The notes: generated by a model from the letters alone, not told the origin. DNA of 64,000 nt from Oscillatoria acuminata PCC 6304 (GCF_000317105.1 NC_019693.1:1488001-1552000); one strand, 5' to 3'. Counted from the first letter of the stretch, positions 21,568-31,181 are shown. Numbers and translations are program-made.

Positions 21568-23706
21568 TTAAGGTTGACTCCCCGATGGCAAGCGCCAAAT
21601 TTTAATGGTTTCATCCGGAGAACCGCTCAAGAGGGTTTTCCCATCGGGGGTCATGGCAATTCCACTGACATAACTAGAATGACCCGTAAGCTGATGTCGC
21701 AGAGTTCCCGTGACTAAATCCCAAATTTCGATCGTCCCCCCACTACTTGCCAAGATGTTGCCATCGGGACCGATCGCCACGGACCTCACCCAACTGGAAT
21801 CTCCAATGAGCTGATAGCGTCTTTCTCCGGTGCTGAGATTCCAAACTGCAATGGTATTATCGCGACTGCCACTAACGAGGGTGTTACCATCGGGACTAAT
21901 GGCTAGGGAAATAACGGGATGAACATGACCGCGCAGGGTTAACAATCTCGCGCCGGTGGCTAAATCCCAAATTTTTACCGTATTGTCATTGGCAGCACTA
22001 ATAATTCGGCGGCCATCGGGAGTAAAGGCGATCGCATTCACCCCAGATCCAACCTGAATGGTGCGGAGGCGAGTCCCACTTCTAATGTCCCAAATCTTAA
22101 TCGTATTATCATCAGATCCACTGGCTAACCGCTGACCATCGGGAGTAAAAGCCAAGGTATTCACAGGACCCCAATGGGCCCCGGGTCCAGCAATGGTGAG
22201 CATTCGGGACCCATTATTCATGTTCCATAATCGAATCGTCTTGTCAGCGGAACCACTGGCTAAGGTCTGACCATTGGGACTCACTGCCAGGGTCCTTACC
22301 CAGTCTTTATGAGCAGCTATAGTGTGCAGTAAGGTGCCACTGTTGAGATTCCAGATGCGGATTGTGCCAAAACTGCCGCTGGCAAAGGTTCCCCCTTCCG
22401 ATTGACTGGCAGCGCCAGGAAGCTGACTCATGGCGATGGACTGAACTTGACCCACTTCCCGGATACTTCTTCTTAAAAACAAACTGCTGGGGAGATTCAC
22501 CAGGAGTCCGACGGGATTGGCGGGAAATAATCCATATCGCCAATAGCCATAGACTTGAGAGGTTGCCAGGAACACTAATAAGATAGCGATCGCCGAAATC
22601 CAGGGTTTTTTACTGCCTCTTTTCAGAAATTGGCTTTTACCGCTATTCTTGCTTTTCGCAGGGTAAACGGGTTGGTATTGCGATCGCAGCTTTCTCGATT
22701 CCGTAGCGGGTGATTTCGTGTTGCTATGGGAACCTGTATTGTAATTGCCCCGAGTTCCAGAAGTCCCTATTCCGGTGTTCGCCTCCCCCACTTCACCGTT
22801 CGGCGGTGTCAAATCAATCTCTGCCAGACATTGCAAAATAGCCTGAGCACTTTGAGGCCGCTTTCCCGGAAAAGGGGCCATTAAATAATCAATCACATCC
22901 CCAAAAGACTTGGAAATCTGCGGTGCACTATTGCGCCAGACGAGTTTTCCCGTCCGAGGATTTTCCGAAAAGGCCGTAGGGGGTTTCGCCGTTAGCAAAA
23001 AGACCAGGGTCCGGCCTAAGGCATAAAAATCCGATTGCGGGACCGCCTTACCATTGGCTTGTTCCGGTGGCGTATAGCCCGGAGAGACAATCCCCGTAAT
23101 GTTTTGACCCTGCCCCACTTTCGCAAAGTAGGTATTCGTGACTTCCCTTGCCGCCCCAAAGTCAATCAACACCACTTGTCCATTCAAGCGAATCATGATG
23201 TTGAGGGGCTTGATATCTCGATGGAAAAAGTTTTGTTGGTGGACGCGATCGAGAATCTCCACCATTTGTTTTAACCAATCAAGGGCTTGGTTTTGAGTTA
23301 CGGGCCGATTTCCCCGCTTTTTCATCCAATCCCGCAGGTTCAACCCACTGATTTTTTCCATCACTAAGCAGTGGATCGGTTCAGTTTCCCCCGGAGGCGT
23401 GATTGCAAAGTAAGCATCTGCCTCAACTTTGGGAATCCCCGGATGGTTGATCCGTTTGAGCACATCGGCTTCCTGTTGAAAAAGCTCTACTGCCTTTTCG
23501 TGGTTTTGAAGCAATACTTTTATGACCTTGATGACGCCTTGGTCATCCACTTCAAAAGTTTTACCAAAACCTCCACCGCCAAGGGGTTTGATAATCCGAT
23601 ACCGTCTTTGCAGGAGTACATCACAGCCACAGTGAACGCATTTGACATGGTTCGCATTGGCTGGGTCATTAGGATGGGGACATTTGGGATTCAGGCAATA
23701 ACTCAC
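21568..23706 (-). CDS. Ser/Thr protein kinase with zinc ribbon, TM segment and WD40 propeller
   Basis: 712 residues. An N-terminal four-Cys ribbon (C4-x4-C9, C23-x2-C26) precedes the kinase: Gly loop GGGGFGKTF, Lys at residue 60 or 63, catalytic HRDIKPLN with D164, and DFG at 182-184. A Ser/Thr-rich linker and one membrane segment (about 370-390) follow, then about seven WD40 repeats (for example TLASGSADKTIRLWN, TLVSGSRDNTIAVWN) forming one propeller to the C-terminus. The layout suggests an Hsp70-like division: a cytosolic kinase with a membrane-tethered sensing or binding propeller. Substrates are unknown. Cyanobacterial multidomain kinases of this type are common in filamentous strains. 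Confidence 0.93.
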   Translation of the reverse strand: MSYCLNPKCPHPNDPANANHVKCVHCGCDVLLQRRYRIIKPLGGGGFGKTFEVDDQGVIKVIKVLLQNHEKAVELFQQEADVLKRINHPGIPKVEADAYFAITPPGETEPIHCLVMEKISGLNLRDWMKKRGNRPVTQNQALDWLKQMVEILDRVHQQNFFHRDIKPLNIMIRLNGQVVLIDFGAAREVTNTYFAKVGQGQNITGIVSPGYTPPEQANGKAVPQSDFYALGRTLVFLLTAKPPTAFSENPRTGKLVWRNSAPQISKSFGDVIDYLMAPFPGKRPQSAQAILQCLAEIDLTPPNGEVGEANTGIGTSGTRGNYNTGSHSNTKSPATESRKLRSQYQPVYPAKSKNSGKSQFLKRGSKKPWISAIAILLVFLATSQVYGYWRYGLFPANPVGLLVNLPSSLFLRRSIREVGQVQSIAMSQLPGAASQSEGGTFASGSFGTIRIWNLNSGTLLHTIAAHKDWVRTLAVSPNGQTLASGSADKTIRLWNMNNGSRMLTIAGPGAHWGPVNTLAFTPDGQRLASGSDDNTIKIWDIRSGTRLRTIQVGSGVNAIAFTPDGRRIISAANDNTVKIWDLATGARLLTLRGHVHPVISLAISPDGNTLVSGSRDNTIAVWNLSTGERRYQLIGDSSWVRSVAIGPDGNILASSGGTIEIWDLVTGTLRHQLTGHSSYVSGIAMTPDGKTLLSGSPDETIKIWRLPSGSQP

Positions 23707-24367
23707 AGAAGCTACATTACCCTATAATTCTGACTGCACGTCTCAACAACACTATAACTTGCAGTTATCATTCCTAACTGTAGGGTCTTGCCAACTTATT
23801 GGCAATTTCCTCGGTTACTTGACCCTCTAGCTGCAGTAGTGGTGGAACCCATCTCGGTAGCTTGATTGATTGACCTGCTGTTCTGGGCCGATGGGTTAAC
23901 CCGTTGGGCTTCTAGGAAAGGTCATCCGTCGAAGCCTGTTGTGACACCTCCATTAAAGATTAGCAATGATCCGGTATCAAAATAATTGGGTTTCAATTTT
24001 TATGACGGTTGCTGGTTTCCTGCCACACCCATCTTTGAACTCTTTGCTGCTCTATCCCTAGGGGTTGACTTCATTTTCTCCTTTACCGACTCCGGGCAAC
24101 AGTTTTAGGGTTCCTCTAGACTTGTTCTCCTCTGCTGTGGATCCAAATTCTTGGCCTTGAGGGTCGCGACGGTCTGGATTTGGCACTGACTTTGGGTTTT
24201 TTCTCCCCCCAGATCCCACCCTGGTGGCGATTTTACTGCTCCCGGCTAAATTGTACCTAAATTCTGCCCTGATCTTCAGTTTGAACCAACTTCTCCAGAT
24301 TCGCGATTCCCCTATCAATGATTCCCTCGGCAGTTCTGGGGTCCCGGTGGAGTTGTCGGCTTTGCTC
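23707..24367. other. Non-coding region upstream of the kinase gene
   Basis: 660 bp. A minus-strand frame at 24058-24390 overlaps the next small gene and is low-complexity, so I do not call it. The kinase promoter should lie near 23720-23800. Nothing else is recognisable. Confidence 0.4.
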
Positions 24368-24559
24368 TCAAGTGCGATCGCCCCTTTCAAATCGATGCTG
24401 ATATCGCATAAAAGCAGCTTCTACTTCGGCTTCGGTCAGAATCAAATACTGGGCAATATCTGGAAAACTTTTCCCCAGTTCCCACATTTTCCCCACCACA
24501 TCTTCTAGGGTCTTCTCCGTAATTTCCCGTAGTTTTGCCAATTCTTTTTCTCGTTTCAT
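24368..24559 (-). CDS. Small helical hypothetical protein
   Basis: 63 residues, mostly charged helix (MKREKELAKLREITEKTLEDVVGKMWELGKS written in parts), ending in LTEAEVEAAFMRYQHRF. AAAAGGA stands about 8 bp before the ATG, which supports translation. The second half resembles the C-terminal helix-turn-helix-like tail seen on some cyanobacterial PD-(D/E)XK/Rpn-type proteins, so it could be a remnant of one; this is a guess. No neighbour in the same transcript. Confidence 0.55.
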   Translation of the reverse strand: MKREKELAKLREITEKTLEDVVGKMWELGKSFPDIAQYLILTEAEVEAAFMRYQHRFERGDRT

Positions 24560-26244
24560 TATTAGAGTCCTTTTGGATTTAAACTCAAATCAATAAATAC
24601 TATTTGGTTCGCGTCAACTCTTGTTGATGAATTTTAGATAGTTTTAATAGCCTGCTTTACTCATGGCTTGCAAACCAATAAAATATCTAAATTTCCAGTG
24701 ATTAACCCGGGAAGATACACCCAATTTTTAGAAATTTTTTAAGAAAATAAATTTGAACAACTAAGCCCATGTATTTAAAAACTTATGAATCATTTACAAT
24801 CTTCTCAAATTAGATTAAGAAAATGTTCTTAAATGGACTTTGCTCCTGAGTTGAATAACGCAGGTTTCGTTCAAAATTAGACCAACCATAACCGACTGAC
24901 AAGGTTAGAGTTGGGTATGGTTGTAGACTTGATTAGGAGTGTTATGATTTAAGTCTAGTTTTATGAAATAACTTTTTATGTATTCTGTACGAGATTATGC
25001 TATCGGGAAAAGTTTGATGGGTTGTGGGGAGTTTTTTTTATTTTTGTAAAATAAATTTTCCAGTTCAGCTTAAATTTAAAAGCAATTGGTTTAATTACTG
25101 AAGTTACAAAAAAAATGCCCAAGACAACTTAATCGCCCCTACTTTTCTAAACGGCACAGTTTCAATCTGAAGGACGGAATTTAAACCGGCGATCGCCGCC
25201 TAGTGACTTGTAACGTTTCAACCGGGATTAACCAAGATTAAAACCAGTTATCCGGTTTCAATTCATGACTTCCCCTCAAGGGGATTTGTTCTCTGTTGAC
25301 CCTAAACCTACCCAGGTTCACCCGTGACCCCCAAAGCAGATTCGTCCCCGGGGTGATTAATTCGCTTGTTCCGTTAAGGGTTAAGGGCCATGAGTTACCA
25401 GGACTGAGGCAGAATAGGCTAAATGTAGGGTTGATTCGCTTTCTCAACCCTACATTTAGGGTTTTAACTGAAATCATGCGTAGGTCCTGGTGAGGAGTCT
25501 ACTGGAAACTGTTTTTAAAGAGGCCCTAGAACCGTGACTGGGGTGGCAAAGATCAAGACATTTGGTTTCTGAGAAGGTGGCGATCCTTGAAAAGAGCGAT
25601 CGCCCTAGGACCCACATCTCTAGTGGTTCTTCACCCTCAAAACCATCACAAAAATCGGATCCAGCTTCCGATGCGTCTAATTCTATTCCCGACATCTATC
25701 TCTGGGCATAGATGTTTCTGAGAATCTGCCAGGGATGGTTTCTCTGACCTAGGAGCCAAGGGGGGTGCATCCCTCTAAACCCTTGTCGGAGAAAGGATTG
25801 TGACGTTATTCGACTGGACAAGACCCGCGAGATTTCCCAGGATTTGAGAGACTCAAACCGCTGAAAAGATTGAGTATTTTTGCTCAATTTGGACAAAAAT
25901 AAAAAAACTTAACATTTCGTAATGATCTTGGGGACAAAGGCAGTGTATAAAGGTAACCTGAAGGGGTTGAGAAACGAAAAAAGTTAACCTGAGTATTGAT
26001 TAAAAAAGGTTTTCAAGTTTCTCATACTTCTGCTAATATTTTCTAAGATTTCTCGAAAGCGGGTGACGAAGCCCCAGCAGGGGCCAGCCACTAACTTCGA
26101 GTCCAGCTTTAACAGAAACAAACGAAATTGTTGTAGTGTTGTAGCTGGGGTTAGTCGGAACCTAACAAGCTATTTAGCTTGAGCGGGGTCAACTAAACTT
26201 GATTGAAGCCCAAAGCAAGCCAATAAATAAAGGAGATTGAGTAC
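24560..26244. other. Long AT-rich region and leader upstream of the cpc operon
   Basis: 1.7 kb without a supported gene. Short minus-strand frames at 25238-25896 lack ribosome-binding sites and family sequence. The last 350 bp should hold the cpc promoter and a long leader; a TATAAA lies near 25946 without a clear -35. The ribosome-binding site AAAGGAG is about 10 bp before cpcB. A 15-bp hairpin repeat is at 25420-25458. Confidence 0.5.
25420..25458. repeat. AATGTAG-type hairpin repeat
   Basis: Perfect 15-bp inverted repeat (TAAATGTAGGGTTGA and its complement) with a 9-nt loop, TTCGCTTTC. The arms and loop resemble the hairpins that flank tRNA-Thr at 32122-32155 and 32392-32436. Confidence 0.75.
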
Positions 26245-26763
26245 ATGCTAGACGCATTTGCAAAAGTTGTTTCGCAAGCAGACGCACGTGGCGAATTCCT
26301 GAGCACCGCCCAATTGGATGCTCTGACCAACATGGTCAAAGAAGGTAACAAGCGCTTGGATACCGTCAACCGGATCACCAGCAACGCTTCTGGAATCGTT
26401 TCTGAAGCCGCTCGTTCTCTGTTTTCTGAGCAACCCCAGCTGATCCAACCCGGTGGGAATGCTTACACCAACCGTCGTATGGCAGCTTGCTTACGCGACA
26501 TGGAAATCATCCTGCGTTACGTCACCTACGCCATCATCGCCGGTGATGCCAGTGTGTTAGACGATCGCTGCTTGAATGGTCTTCGTGAAACCTACCAAGC
26601 CCTGGGTGTTCCCGGTGGTTCCGTTGCCACTGGCGTTCAAAAAATGAAAGATGCCGCTGTCCGCATTGCCAACGATCCCGCAGGAATCACTCCTGGTGAT
26701 TGTAGCGCTTTGATGTCTGAGATTGCTGGCTACTTCGATCGCGCAGCTTCTGCGGTTTCCTAG
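26245..26763 (+). CDS. cpcB: C-phycocyanin beta subunit
   Basis: 172 residues, the usual length. Phycocyanobilin-binding cysteines are at C82 ([10 protein letters not shown]) and C153 ([11 protein letters not shown]), and N72 (GGNAYTNRR) is the residue that is methylated in this family. The sequence around both cysteines follows CpcB rather than CpeB or PecB. It forms alpha-beta hexamers of the phycobilisome rods on the thylakoid surface. It is first in the cpc cluster, with a strong AAAGGAG site, and cpcA follows after 129 bp, the classic order for high equimolar expression. Confidence 0.97.
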   Translation: MLDAFAKVVSQADARGEFLSTAQLDALTNMVKEGNKRLDTVNRITSNASGIVSEAARSLFSEQPQLIQPGGNAYTNRRMAACLRDMEIILRYVTYAIIAGDASVLDDRCLNGLRETYQALGVPGGSVATGVQKMKDAAVRIANDPAGITPGDCSALMSEIAGYFDRAASAVS

Positions 26764-26892
26764 TCTGATATATTCCGACTAAAAACCCAAACTATCTTTT
26801 CTTTTTAAGGATCTAGCCATTGCGCCGAGTCCTTAAAAAAACCAAAACCAAAGAACGAAAAATTAGTACAACCCTAGGGAGATACTGCAACG

Positions 26893-27381
26893 ATGAAAAC
26901 CCCAATTACTGAAGCAATTTCTTCTGCTGACGCTCAAGGCCGTTTCCTGGGCAACTCTGAACTGCAAGCGGTTGATGGCCGTTTCAAACGTGCTCAAGCC
27001 AGCATGGAAGCTGCTCGTGCTTTAACCGGCAACGCACAACGCTTGACCGAAGGTGCTGCACAAGCTGTTTACAACAAGTTCCCCTACACCCAAACCATGC
27101 AGGGACCGAACTATGCTTCCACCGAAACCGGCAAGCAAAAGTGCTCTCGTGATATCAGCTACTACCTCCGCATGGTTACCTACTGCTTAGTTGCAGGTGG
27201 CACCGGCCCTATGGATGAGTACCTGATCGCTGGTTTGGATGAAATCAACAGCACCTTTGATTTGTCCCCCAGCTGGTACGTTGAAGCCCTCAAGCACATC
27301 AAGAGCAATCATGGCCTCAGCGGACAAGCTGCTGTTGAAGCCAACACCTACATCGACTACGCAATCAATGCTCTTAGCTAA
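26893..27381 (+). CDS. cpcA: C-phycocyanin alpha subunit
   Basis: 162 residues, the standard length. The chromophore-binding cysteine is C84 ([15 protein letters not shown]). The N-terminus [19 protein letters not shown] is typical. It pairs with CpcB to make the rod hexamers; the bilin at C84 is attached by the CpcE/CpcF lyase encoded downstream. A large hairpin follows the stop (27431-27497) before the linker genes. Confidence 0.97.
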   Translation: MKTPITEAISSADAQGRFLGNSELQAVDGRFKRAQASMEAARALTGNAQRLTEGAAQAVYNKFPYTQTMQGPNYASTETGKQKCSRDISYYLRMVTYCLVAGGTGPMDEYLIAGLDEINSTFDLSPSWYVEALKHIKSNHGLSGQAAVEANTYIDYAINALS

Positions 27382-27430
27382 TTGATGCATTTTTCTCGCA
27401 TCTGTCTGATTGCTTAGAACGGTAAAAGGT

Positions 27431-27497
27431 AAGATGTCCGGGGAGGTAGGCGGGTGCTGGCAGCAGGCTAGTCTCTGTTTACCTGTCCGGGCATCTT
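27431..27497 (+). terminator. Large cpcA-cpcC intergenic hairpin (partial terminator or mRNA stabiliser)
   Basis: An 18-bp stem (27431-27448 with 27480-27497; two G-U pairs and one mismatch) encloses an inner TGCTGGCAGCA fold, followed by TGTATTTG. The U tract is weak, so read-through to the linker genes is expected. Hairpins here are known in other cpc operons and help keep cpcBA mRNA far above linker mRNA. Confidence 0.7.
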
Positions 27498-27618
27498 TGT
27501 ATTTGTTGAAGGGAAAAACCCCGTAATTACCGATCGCGGCACCAAGATTTTGGATGGTCTAAAGAAAAGCACCTCTAAAATCAGAACAGTAAAAACTTTT
27601 TTTTGGGAGATTGTTTAG

Positions 27619-28479
27619 ATGGCAATTACAACAGCAGCATCCCGTTTGGGAACGATGCCTTATGGAGACACAGGCCGGGTAGAACTGCGTCAAAATAGCA
27701 GTGAAGAAGATATCGAAGCAGTGATTCGCAGCGTTTACCGCCAGGTACTCGGAAACGATTATGTGATGAAATCCGAGCGTCTAAATAGTGCCGAATCGCT
27801 GCTGAAAAATGGCAAAATGACTGTGCGGGATTTCGTCCGCGCTGTTGCTAAATCGGAACTTTACAAAGAAAAGTTTCTTTACCCCAATTTCCAAACCCGA
27901 GTCATCGAACTCAATTATAAACATCTGTTGGGACGCGCTCCTTATGATGAAGCTGAGGTGATTTACCACCTGGATCTGTATGAAACCGAAGGGTTTGATG
28001 CAGAAATCGATTCTTACATCGATTCCCCGGAATATGAAAGCAGCTTTGGGGACAATATTGTTCCCTACTATCGTGGATTTGATACCCAAAATGGTCAAAA
28101 AACCGTAGGGTTTAACCGGATGTTCCGCCTTTATCGCGGTTACGCCAACAGCGATCGCGCGCAACTCGAAGGCAGCAAATCTCGGTTGATTCGCGAACTG
28201 AGCAAAAATCAAACTAACACGATTGTTGCTCCCTCCGGTGGTTCGGATGGCTGGTCCTACCGTCCTTCTCTCGATTCTGCTCCCGCCACCTGTCTCGGTG
28301 GTGCATTTGTTGGGTTTGGAAAAGATGGCGGTGTGTACCGCATCGAAGTTACCGGACTCCGGCAAACCGGCGTGCGTCGCAGTTGCCAAACCTTCATCGT
28401 TCCTTTCGAGAGCTTATCTACGAAAATTCAACAAATCGTGAAGCAAGGCGGCAAAATCGCCAGCATCACGACTGCCTAA
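27619..28479 (+). CDS. cpcC: Phycobilisome rod linker polypeptide
   Basis: 286 residues. The PBS-linker domain spans about residues 17-180 ([51 protein letters not shown]). A CpcD-like beta domain ends the protein ([36 protein letters not shown]). It joins phycocyanin hexamers within the rod. A TTGGGAGA site precedes the ATG. It follows cpcA after 237 bp that contain a hairpin. Only one cpcC-type linker is seen in the cluster. Confidence 0.95.
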   Translation: MAITTAASRLGTMPYGDTGRVELRQNSSEEDIEAVIRSVYRQVLGNDYVMKSERLNSAESLLKNGKMTVRDFVRAVAKSELYKEKFLYPNFQTRVIELNYKHLLGRAPYDEAEVIYHLDLYETEGFDAEIDSYIDSPEYESSFGDNIVPYYRGFDTQNGQKTVGFNRMFRLYRGYANSDRAQLEGSKSRLIRELSKNQTNTIVAPSGGSDGWSYRPSLDSAPATCLGGAFVGFGKDGGVYRIEVTGLRQTGVRRSCQTFIVPFESLSTKIQQIVKQGGKIASITTA

Positions 28480-28828
28480 TTTAGGATAAAGTCTCAAACA
28501 GCCCACAGGGGAGCATCTCAATTTGTTCATAGAGACCTAACCCCCCAGCCCCCTTCCCTAAGAGGGAAGGGGGAGCCGGAAAGGGCAGTCTCAAAGCCCC
28601 TCCCCTCTTAGGGGAGGGGTTTGGGGAGAGGTCCGACTGGTTTTTAGGCAAAATTGAGATGCTCCCCCCACAGGTGGCTTGCCTGCCATGAGCGCTACCG
28701 GATTAATCCCTCAGAAATATTTCCACGCGCACGGGTGAAATATTCCAGATTAAACTTGGGATCAGTATCATGGCGATCGCCTGTGGGTTAACCCAGTCAA
28801 TCTACACCAAAGGAGCTAGTCAAATCAA
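28480..28828. other. cpcC-cpcD spacer interrupted by a small mobile repeat
   Basis: 349 bp, unusually long for this junction. Most of it is the repeat element at 28509-28666; the remaining 160 bp hold an AAAGGAG site before cpcD. Confidence 0.7.
28509..28666. mobile_element. MITE-like palindromic element in the cpc operon
   Basis: The ends are perfect 16-bp inverted repeats (GGGAGCATCTCAATTT). The element is flanked by the direct repeat CCCACAG (28502-28508 and 28667-28673; possibly 8 bp), as expected of a target-site duplication. Inside are two GC-rich hairpins around CCCTTCCCT...AGGGAAGGG and CCCCTCCCC...GGGGAGGGG. No coding capacity. The inner core recurs at 53680-53770 on the opposite strand. 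Confidence 0.85.
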
Positions 28829-29083
28829 ATGTTAGGTCAAGTTGCCGGCTTAAATCAATCCAATACCAACGCAGGAAACCGTTTCTTTCGGTATGAAGTA
28901 ACTGGATTGCGTCAAAACGAAGAAAACGACCAGAGCAACCACTCGATCCGCTATAGTGGCAGCGTGTTTATCACGGTTCCCTACAATCGGATGAACGAAG
29001 AAATGCAGCGGATTACTCGTCTGGGTGGAAAAATTGTCAGCATTCACCCCTTGAGTGTTCAGATTGAAGGAGAGGGTGAATAG
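28829..29083 (+). CDS. cpcD: Phycobilisome rod-capping linker
   Basis: 84 residues, one CpcD domain: NRFFRYEVTGLRQNEEND, SGSVFITVPYNRMNEEMQRITRLGGKIVSI. The protein caps the distal end of the phycocyanin rod and limits its length. The fold matches the C-terminal domain of CpcC encoded just upstream. It lies in order before cpcE. Confidence 0.95.
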   Translation: MLGQVAGLNQSNTNAGNRFFRYEVTGLRQNEENDQSNHSIRYSGSVFITVPYNRMNEEMQRITRLGGKIVSIHPLSVQIEGEGE

Positions 29084-29125
29084 GTTAGAAATTCTAACCT
29101 GTTAGCCCAACCCGGTTTTTAACTC

Positions 29126-29971
29126 ATGTGGGACAATCTTGAATCAGGCTCACCGGCCCCTCCAGCAGGGGACGGTGAGACTTTAACTGTAGAGGTGGCG
29201 ATCGCCAATTTGCGCCACGAAGACTTGAGCTTACGGTACTACGCCGCTTGGTGGATTGGCCGATTTAGAGTGCGCGAACCGGCGGCGATCGATGCCTTGC
29301 TGGATTTGTTATCCGAGGAGGGGGATAAAACCGAGGCGGGTGGATACCCCCTGCGCCGCAATGCCGCCCGCGCATTGGGAAAAGTCGGAGACGATCGCGC
29401 CGTTCCTGCCCTAATTGACTGCTTAAACTGCTCTGATTATTATGTTCGGGAAGCAGCAGGGGAGAGTTTGGAACGACTTGGCGATCGCACTGCCATTCCT
29501 GCCCTAATGCAATTACTTGACGGGGGCCTCACCGCAGCGGTCCAGGTGCCGGGAAAACCCCACCTCACCCAACCTTACGATACGATTTTAGAAGCCTTGG
29601 GAACCCTGCAAGCCACAGAAGCCATTCCCCTAATTCAACCCTTTCTGGATCATTCTTTTCCTCGGGTGCAATATTCTGCCGCCCGGGCGATGTATCAACT
29701 GACTGGGGACGGGCAGTATGCAGAATGCTTAATCCAAGCCTTGCAGGGAAAAGATTTGCAACTGCGGCGATCGGCCCTGTTAGATTTGGGGGCGATCGCC
29801 TATTTACCCGCAGCCAAAGCAATTTCTCAAACCTTGGCGGAAAATAGCATCAAGTTGATTGCTCTCAAAGGACTGATTGAGCATCATCTGACCCTGACTC
29901 ATCCTGATGCCGCCCCGGATTTATCCCCAGATTTGATTGAAGTGATGAATCTGATGGATAGTCTGTTGTAG
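29126..29971 (+). CDS. cpcE: Phycocyanobilin lyase subunit CpcE
   Basis: 281 residues of HEAT-like repeats (LSLRYYAAWWIGRFRVREPAA, PLRRNAARALGKVGDDRAVPAL, YYVREAAGESLERLGDR, VQYSAARAMYQLTGD). With CpcF it forms the heterodimeric lyase that attaches phycocyanobilin to Cys84 of CpcA. Starts at an ATG 43 bp after cpcD. The WWIGR motif is typical of CpcE. Confidence 0.93.
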   Translation: MWDNLESGSPAPPAGDGETLTVEVAIANLRHEDLSLRYYAAWWIGRFRVREPAAIDALLDLLSEEGDKTEAGGYPLRRNAARALGKVGDDRAVPALIDCLNCSDYYVREAAGESLERLGDRTAIPALMQLLDGGLTAAVQVPGKPHLTQPYDTILEALGTLQATEAIPLIQPFLDHSFPRVQYSAARAMYQLTGDGQYAECLIQALQGKDLQLRRSALLDLGAIAYLPAAKAISQTLAENSIKLIALKGLIEHHLTLTHPDAAPDLSPDLIEVMNLMDSLL

Positions 29972-30015
29972 GCGATCACAACGGGGGGGGGGAAAACTGA
30001 GTCAGTTGTCAGGAA

Positions 30016-30066
30016 TAGGGGACCCCACCCTAACCCTCCCCTTGCCAAGGGGAGGGGACCGGAGAA
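30016..30066. repeat. Dispersed palindromic repeat in the cpcE-cpcF spacer
   Basis: Contains an 11-bp palindrome (CCCTCCCCTTG, 1-nt loop, complement; 30034-30056) inside the dispersed sequence GACCCCACCCTAACC...GGGGAGGGGACCGG. The same sequence recurs at 40905-40945, 41066-41110 and 41190-41232. Further right, 30111-30145 holds a second hairpin (GGCACGGCCCAC). Confidence 0.75.
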
Positions 30067-30217
30067 TTACTATAAAGGTAAAAAACCTACTCTTATAAGG
30101 CGCAATTGTAGGCACGGCCCACCGAACAGATAAGTGGGCCGTGTCCACCCTACTCTTTTAACTTTTGTGTCGATTAAAATTAACCCTTATTAATAAAACA
30201 GCCATCCAACCGTGTTC

Positions 30218-30871
30218 ATGACTGAAAACGCCGGAATCACCCCACTGATTAAAGCCGTTGAAGAGGCAGACTCCGCAGAACGGTTAACAATAGCCTTATG
30301 GAAATTAGCCCAAGCGCGATCGCCCGAAGCCATTCCCACCTTAATCGAAGCCCTCGGTTTCAATAACCCTGGTGCCGCCGTTGCGGGAGTCGAGGGACTG
30401 ATTGCCCTCGGAGAACCCGCTGTGGTCCCCCTCTTGAAACAACTGGATGGGTTCAATTATGGCGCGCGAGCCTGGGCCCTACGGGCTTTAGCTAAAATTG
30501 GTGACCCACGGGGATTAGAGTTACTCTTAGATACCGCCGCCCATGACTTTGCTCTGAGCGTGCGTCGTGCAGCAGCAAGCGGCTTAGGGAATATCCTCTG
30601 GGAAAACATGGAACCCGAGGAGCGAGCAACAGCCCAAGAGAAAGTGTATCAAACCCTTGTGGAAGTGCTCCAAGATCCAGAATGGGTGGTGCGCTATGCC
30701 GCAGTGGTGGGAATGCAAGGACTCGCTACTGCCGTATTGTCCCATTCGCCAGCTTGGTTGGAGCCACTTTTGAACCAGTTAGGCGATCGAGCCAAATCCG
30801 ATGAAGAGTTAGTCGTGCGGGCTCGTGCTCAACTGGCTTATCAGCAATTACAAATCACCACTCCCGCTTAA
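30218..30871 (+). CDS. cpcF: Phycocyanobilin lyase subunit CpcF
   Basis: 217 residues from the ATG at 30218; a GTG six bases upstream would add two residues but the MTEN start fits the family. HEAT-like repeats: EEADSAERLTIALWKLAQARSPEA, GARAWALRALAKIGDPRGLELLL, LSVRRAAASGLGNI, WVVRYAAVVGMQGLA. Partner of CpcE in bilin attachment to alpha-phycocyanin. The CpcE-CpcF gap of about 245 bp carries two repeats. Confidence 0.93.
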   Translation: MTENAGITPLIKAVEEADSAERLTIALWKLAQARSPEAIPTLIEALGFNNPGAAVAGVEGLIALGEPAVVPLLKQLDGFNYGARAWALRALAKIGDPRGLELLLDTAAHDFALSVRRAAASGLGNILWENMEPEERATAQEKVYQTLVEVLQDPEWVVRYAAVVGMQGLATAVLSHSPAWLEPLLNQLGDRAKSDEELVVRARAQLAYQQLQITTPA

Positions 30872-30878
30872 AACCCCC

Positions 30879-31064
30879 TTACTTTCCCGAAGAACCCGAA
30901 TCCTCAGAAGGGTCCCTCAAAAATGCCTGAACCAGACTCCAGAGGGTCCAGAGTAAGCCCGTCCCTAACACCACCAGCATCAAAGCCGATAATGCACCAA
31001 AAGGAGAAAGGACGGCAATGAGTAACAGGCCAAATATTAATAGAGTAATGATAGGCTGATTCAT
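30879..31064 (-). CDS. Small two-helix membrane protein
   Basis: 61 residues. Two hydrophobic segments fill residues 4-21 and 25-50 (TLLIFGLLLIAVLSPFG, ALMLVVLGTGLLWTLWSLV), then a polar C-terminus (RDPSEDSGSSGK). It is convergent with cpcF, 7 bp apart stop to stop. The ATG has GGAGCAATC upstream. Function unknown; the clean membrane topology supports a real gene. Confidence 0.65.
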   Translation of the reverse strand: MNQPIITLLIFGLLLIAVLSPFGALSALMLVVLGTGLLWTLWSLVQAFLRDPSEDSGSSGK

Positions 31065-31181
31065 GGGACCGGATTGCTCCTGTTCTGACTCGATACCCTG
31101 AGTCTATCGAGTCAGATTGGCTTGTGACCTCTTTCTCTGTAATGAGATTTAATCCGCGATTACATGGGGTTGACCGTCTTA

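Noticed and set aside
24058-24390. 110-codon minus-strand frame
   Set aside because: It overlaps the better-supported small gene at 24368-24559 and its residues are low-complexity.
25238-25896. Three short minus-strand frames upstream of cpcB
   Set aside because: No ribosome-binding sites; the region reads as leader and spacer DNA.
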